The notes under the pieces: generated by a model
Told to the model about the DNA's origin: nothing
The model's input: the letters and a program-made list of their open reading frames with translations, nothing else
Database searches by the model: none
Assembly: GCA_017560425.1 (NCBI GenBank)
Contig: JAFZEX010000026.1
Span: 60,613-124,612 of the forward strand
Origin: Alistipes sp.
GTDB lineage: Bacteria; Bacteroidota; Bacteroidia; Bacteroidales; Rikenellaceae
Direction of reading: 5' to 3'
Length of the DNA: 64,000 bases
Program-made: the position numbers and the translations under genes
Shown here: piece by piece, positions 59,939 to 64,000 of the stretch
Position numbering within the stretch: the stretch's first letter is position 1
Layout: each line of letters starts with the position of its first letter

Positions 59939-62056
59939 ATGGGTGTGCTGGAGCGTGACATAAAGTTTGTTGCGGGTGTCGGCGAGGTACGTGCCAAGAT
60001 CCTCGATAAAGAGGTTGGCGTGCGCACCGTCGGCGACCTGCTCATGCGCTTCCCACACCGCTACATCGACCGCTCACGTCAGCTGCGCCTCTCGGAGGTA
60101 GACGAGACGATGGAGTCTACCTACATACAACTGCGTTGTAGGGCTGTCGGCATGTCGTACGTGGGCGAGGGCTCACGTCGCAGGTTTGTTGTCGAGGTAA
60201 ACGACACTACGGGCGTTGCCGAGCTACTATGGTTTCATGGCATAAAGTGGATCGAGAAGCGCATAGAGATAGGGCGTGAGTATATCATCTTTGGTCGCCC
60301 CTCGCTGTTTCGTGGCAGGGTGAGCCTTGTGCACCCCGAGATCGAGACTATCGAGCAGTTTTTGTCACGTAAGCACGAGAGTGGCTTTCAGGCGATATAT
60401 CCCTCTACCGAGCGCCTCAGCGAGGCCATTGCCATGCGTGCCATGCAGCGTATTGTGCAGAGCGCTTGGGAGTTGGTAAACAACGACCTCACGGCCTTTG
60501 CAGACCCGCTGCCCGACGAGCTGCGTAGACGCAATGGGCTTATGGGCTTGCGTGATGCGATATACAACATACACTTTCCTCGCTCAGCTGAGGAGCTACG
60601 TCAAGCGCAGTATCGCCTAAAATACGACGAGCTGCTGGGTGTTCAGCTAACCATTCAGGCACGTCGCACTGAGCGTCACCGTAGCGAGGGCTTTGTGTTT
60701 GGACGTGTTGGCGAGGCGTTCAACACCTTCTACCACGAGAAGCTGCCCTTCCCGCTCACGGGGGCGCAGAAGCGTGTGATACGTGAAATTCGTGGCGACA
60801 TGGTCTCGGGCAAGCAGATGAACCGCCTGCTTCAGGGCGATGTGGGCAGTGGCAAGACCATGGTTGCATTCATGTCGATGCTTCTTGCTGTGGACAACGG
60901 CTACCAGGCATGCATCATGGCGCCCACCGAGATTTTGGCACGCTAGCACTACGCCTCGATGCTCCGCTTTGCCGAGGGCCTCAATGTCAAGATAGCCATT
61001 CTTACAGGCTCGTCAAAGGCCAAGGAGCGCCGTGCGTCGCTCGAGGGTATAGCCTCGGGCGAGGTAGATATACTTGTTGGCACTCATGCACTTATCGAGG
61101 AGAGAGTGCAGTTCTCTAATCTTGGATATGTTGTCATCGACGAGCAACACCGCTTTGGCGTTGAGCAGCGTGGCAAGCTATGGACAAAGAACCACCAGCG
61201 CCCACATGTCCTTGTGATGACAGCCACGCCCATTCCCCGCACCTTGGCAATGACGCTCTATGGCGACTTGGAGGTCTCGGTTATCGACGAGCTGCCCCCA
61301 GGCCGTAAGCCTATACGCACATACCACTACTTCGACTCGGCACGCCTGCGCATGTTCGGCTTCCTGCGTCAGGAGATAGCCAAGCGCCGTCAGGTATATG
61401 TGGTCTACCCACTTATCAAGGGCTCGGAGAAGATGGACTACAAAGACCTTGAAGATGGCTTCGAGTCGCTATCTCGTGACTTTCCGCTGCCACAATATCG
61501 CATTGCGGTGTGTCATGGCAAGCTCAAGCCCGAGGATAAGGAGGCGTCGATGCAGCAGTTTAAGCGTGGCGAGGCCGACATCATGATTGCCACGTCGGTT
61601 ATCGAGGTGGGTGTAGATGTGCCCAATGCCACGGTGATGGTAATCGAGTCGGCAGAGCGCTTCGGACTCTCGCAGCTACACCAGCTACGTGGCCGTGTAG
61701 GTCGTGGCGGTGGCGACTCCTACTGCATACTCATGACGGGCGACAAGCTATCTAAAGATAGCCGTGCACGCATCGAGGCTATGTGTGCCACCAACGACGG
61801 CTTCCAGCTCTCGGAGCTCGACCTCAAGCTACGTGGTGCAGGCGACATCCATGGCACGCAGCAGAGTGGCGATGCCTTCGAGCTGAACATCGCAAACCTC
61901 GCTACCGACACACAGATTATGGAGCTCACACGCAACGACGCTATCGAGATTTTGCACTCCGACCCTACGCTCGAGCGACGTGAGAATGTGGCTTTGCGAG
62001 CGCTGCGTGACCGCCACCATAAGCGTGAGAAGATAGATTTTTCTGATATTTCGTAA
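59939..62056 (+). pseudogene. recG: ATP-dependent DNA helicase RecG, interrupted by an amber codon
   Basis: RecG remodels stalled forks and Holliday junctions. The full frame would give about 705 residues: wedge domain, helicase motif I (LQGDVGSGKTMVA), Ia (MAPTEILA), DEQH box (VIDEQHRFGVEQRG), TATPIPRT, and motifs V/VI (TSVIEVGVDVPNA, QLRGRVGRGG). At 60944-60946 codon 336 is TAG where the family has Gln (LA-x-QHY), one C-to-T change. The frame on both sides is intact and in phase, and all motifs are otherwise good. Either a recent nonsense mutation, a sequencing or assembly error, or rare readthrough. An ATG at 60959 could start a C-terminal fragment, but it lacks motif I. Confidence 0.9.
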
Positions 62057-62077
62057 TATCACTTCAATAAAATACGT

Positions 62078-62085
62078 TATATTTG
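62078..62085 (+). promoter_or_regulatory. Promoter -7 element upstream of the zinc-ribbon gene
   Basis: TATATTTG ends 23 bases before the ATG at 62109. The -33 TTG is not at the usual position. Confidence 0.5.
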
Positions 62086-62108
62086 CACATTAATTCAAAG
62101 ATGAAAGT

Positions 62109-63476
62109 ATGGCACTTATAAGATGTAAGACTTGTAATACCCCTATGTCGAGCCAGCAGTCTCGATGTCCTTTCTGTGGTGCAGCTGTCGAGGGAGCAGC
62201 GCCCAGCGTTCCTGTTGCTCAGGCTGAAACAACCGTAAATGAGCAGAATGCAGCACCCCAGCGTACCCTTAACGACATCCTTGCTGAGCGTCAGGCACAG
62301 GCACAGAGAACAACGATAAACGACACGCATGCCGCAGAGCCTAAGGCAGAGGTGGTTGCAGATGTTGTGGCTGAGTCAAAGGCAGATGTGGTGGCTGACG
62401 TTGTGGCAGCGCCAAAGCCCGAGGTGAAGGAGGAGGTCAAAGAGGAGGTCAAAGAGGAGGCAAAGCCTGTTGTGACACCTATTCCAAGCATTGAGCCTAC
62501 CTCTGCGCCCGAGCCAAAGAGCCACTATGATGGCGACTACGACCGTGAGGAGCGCATGATGGATGATTACGAGGCAGATATCACTCGCTACAAGCGCTCG
62601 TCGGCAGGCTTCCTTGTGTTGGCCGCAATACTCTTCATCGTGCTCATTCCGCTCACAATCTTTGCCGTGAAGAACTATGGCAAGGTGAAGGCTATCGAGC
62701 AGGATTATGCCCTCTTGCAGTCGGCACGTAGCCTCTTCGAGGAGCAGAACTCTATGCTTCAGCGTGATGCTGAGTCGCTTGTGAAGGAGCTCGAGACATA
62801 CAAGGGCAAGAACGACACCATGATGCAGCGCTATCAGGAGGCTGTCGTGATGCTCGAGCAGTTGCAGAAGGAGAAGACATATAGCTACAACCAGCTTGCT
62901 AAGTACCGTAAGGAGGTAGATATGCTCAAGGGTGTTATGAAGGGCTATATTCGTAAGATCGACTCGCTCAACGACATAAACACAAACCTCAAGGCTAAGA
63001 ACGTCGAGTACGAGAAGGAGCGCAAGAGCTTCAAGGAGCGTGCCGAGAAGGCAGAGGAGAAGGCCGACGAGCTATCAACAAAGGTACGTATCGGCTCGGT
63101 TATCCGCACCGGTGGTGTGCGCATTGTGGCGCTCAACGACAACAGCAAGCCTGTGAAGCGCATCAAGGTGGCATCACGCCTACGTGTAGACTTCGAGCTT
63201 ACTGCCAACGAGCTTGCTGAGCCAGGCGAGAAGACTGTCTATGTATGTATCACTAACCCTGAGGGTTATGTTTTGTCACCAGCATCTAAGATGATACCAT
63301 TCACCTTCGAGGGCGAGAGCCGTGCAGCATCGGCAGTGCGTAAGGTTAGCTACGAGAACCAGTCGGTTCCTGTCAGCGTCTTCTACGATGGCGAGGCCTT
63401 CGAGAAGGGTACTTACACTGTTGATATCTACGTTGATGGTCGTCATTGTGGTAGTGGTAGCGCTTACTTCGAATAA
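62109..63476 (+). CDS. Zinc-ribbon, transmembrane, coiled-coil protein
   Basis: A 455-residue protein. The N-terminus is a zinc ribbon (IRCKTCNTPMSSQQSRCPFCG). A long low-complexity linker follows (PKAEVVADVVAESKADVVAD, then KEEVKEEVKEE). One membrane helix lies near residues 160-182 (GFLVLAAILFIVLIPLTIFAV), then a long coiled coil (LQSARSLFEEQNSMLQRDAESL to about residue 330) and a C-terminal beta domain (KVRIGSVIRTGGVRIVALNDNS... YVCITNPEGYVLSP). The zinc ribbon would be cytoplasmic and the coiled coil periplasmic. Family function is unknown; envelope or division-site scaffolding is a guess. A structured repeat element begins two bases after the stop. Confidence 0.8.
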   Translation: MALIRCKTCNTPMSSQQSRCPFCGAAVEGAAPSVPVAQAETTVNEQNAAPQRTLNDILAERQAQAQRTTINDTHAAEPKAEVVADVVAESKADVVADVVAAPKPEVKEEVKEEVKEEAKPVVTPIPSIEPTSAPEPKSHYDGDYDREERMMDDYEADITRYKRSSAGFLVLAAILFIVLIPLTIFAVKNYGKVKAIEQDYALLQSARSLFEEQNSMLQRDAESLVKELETYKGKNDTMMQRYQEAVVMLEQLQKEKTYSYNQLAKYRKEVDMLKGVMKGYIRKIDSLNDINTNLKAKNVEYEKERKSFKERAEKAEEKADELSTKVRIGSVIRTGGVRIVALNDNSKPVKRIKVASRLRVDFELTANELAEPGEKTVYVCITNPEGYVLSPASKMIPFTFEGESRAASAVRKVSYENQSVPVSVFYDGEAFEKGTYTVDIYVDGRHCGSGSAYFE

Positions 63477-63478
63477 TT

Positions 63479-63607
63479 AATTTGTTGTGATAAGGGGTCG
63501 ATTGCGGCCCCTAACAAAAAATCCCGACAATGAGCAGTACTTCAAGTACAGCCCATCGTCGGGATTTTTGCCGAGTGTAGCACTCGGCACCCTTCTAACA
63601 ACAAATT
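63479..63607 (+). repeat. Structured 3'-UTR element, type II, copy D
   Basis: Opens AATTTGTTGTGATAAGGGG and closes CCTTCTAACAACAAATT, begins two bases after the zinc-ribbon gene stop. Central hairpin: AATCCCGA...GAGCAGTACTT and AAGTACAGCCC...TCGGGATT followed by TTT. A second small hairpin GCCGAGTG/CACTCGGC follows. Its outer arms are identical to copy C2. Confidence 0.83.
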
Positions 63608-63621
63608 GTGCGCTTAGTGAA

Positions 63622-63928
63622 GTGGGCAGGGGCAAAGCGCAGAAAGAGAATATAGTGAAATTAGGGAGTATAGTGAATTTAGGGAGTGGTTGTGCTTTGC
63701 GAATAAATGATGATAGCGCCCTCCCTAAACTCTCTAAACTCCTTAAACTCTCTAAGCTCCCTATCCTTGCGCTAATTACGGTGGGCAGGGGCAAAGCGCA
63801 GAAAGAGAATATAGTGAAATTAGGGAGTATAGTGAATTTAGGGAGTGGTTGTGCTTTGCGAATAAATGATGATAGCGCTCTCCCTAAAATCCTTAAACTC
63901 CCTAAGCTCCCTATCCTTGCGCTAATTA
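63622..63928. repeat. Tandem direct repeat, 159-base unit, two copies
   Basis: GTGGGCAGGGGCAAAGCGCA opens both copies (63622 and 63781). The second is 11 bases shorter within a run of CTCTAAACTC/CCTTAAACTC heptad-like words. The units also contain AATTTAGGGAGTGG and TAGCGC. ORFs crossing them on both strands are artefacts of the repeat. The rest of the window end (63929-64000) is low-complexity with no feature I can support. Confidence 0.8.
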
Positions 63929-64000
63929 CAGGGGCAGAAGGGGCAAAAAGGGTCACAAGAGTATTATAACCCTTTATAACCCTTTTAGACCTTTATGACC

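Noticed and set aside
59371-60045. Long minus-strand ORF (224 codons) opposite apt and recG
   Set aside because: It overlaps two clearly conserved plus-strand genes and has no recognisable domain.
60944-60946. TAG read as glutamine by genetic recoding
   Set aside because: Several nearby genes end in TAG with proper family C-termini and prfA is intact, so TAG is a normal stop here.
63477-63969. ORFs of about 160 codons on both strands at the right end
   Set aside because: They consist of the repeat element and the tandem repeat translated twice; no initiation signal or domain.

Overview
The window comes from a Bacteroidales chromosome, probably a gut member of an Alistipes-like or neighbouring group (the genus is inference). 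Evidence: Bacteroidetes-restricted families (DUF3098, DUF4270, BACON plus BspA-type repeats, rSAM/lipoprotein genes), the FtsX-DUF3098-UppP-TruB-QueA gene string, weak Shine-Dalgarno signals, and eight promoters that fit TTG, exactly 20 bases, then TAnnTTTG. TAG, TAA and TGA are all used as stops.

Layout. 1-9 kb (+): cell division, wall-lipid and tRNA-modification genes (ftsX end, DUF3098, uppP, truB, queA), a short GT5 protein, a DUF4270 lipoprotein, topA and a secreted C1 peptidase. 9.6-14.6 kb (-): an expanded radical-SAM/lipoprotein island with two SPASM-type radical SAM enzymes, four related small lipoproteins sharing a D-x-DGE-x-NGG motif and two unrelated envelope proteins, behind one clear promoter. 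14.9-17.1 kb (+): ispG-recO. 17.2-25.2 kb (-): a BACON/BspA surface lipoprotein, a GH2 enzyme and an EF-G2-type factor with a degenerate G domain. 25.7-32.1 kb (+): an A+T-rich TIR-membrane-SEL1 gene, fba, an NCS2 purine permease, galE and an exported protein. 32.2-34.5 kb (-): an A+T-rich type II restriction-modification pair. 34.6-47.2 kb (-): symporter, FAD dehydrogenase, PAS protein, a Rel-type synthetase, methyltransferase, xseBA, a TonB-like protein, a VTC/DUF4956/DUF2490 set and prfA.

At 47.2-47.6 kb the coding strand switches. This gap holds a strong promoter and seven DnaA-box-like 9-mers in 109 bp, making it a candidate origin or operator array. 47.6-55.6 kb (+) is a compact, fully open phage-morphogenesis cluster (two tail-type proteins, ClpP-like protease, major capsid protein, portal, connector, holin, P5-like lysozyme) with no terminase, integrase, tail tube or tape measure. 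It is followed by tRNA-Leu(TAG), an A+T-rich orphan gene, a structured small RNA with its own promoter and terminator, a sialidase, an SDR, apt, recG interrupted by one amber codon, and a zinc-ribbon/coiled-coil membrane protein.

A family of structured elements of about 125 bases recurs at 9.2, 23.0, 28.5 and 63.5 kb. At each locus it starts 0-6 bases after a stop codon in the sense orientation, and its terminal inverted repeats change in compensating pairs. It looks like a dispersed 3'-UTR or terminator element. The most distinctive contents are the rSAM/lipoprotein island, the terminase-less capsid cluster, the small RNA and this repeat family.
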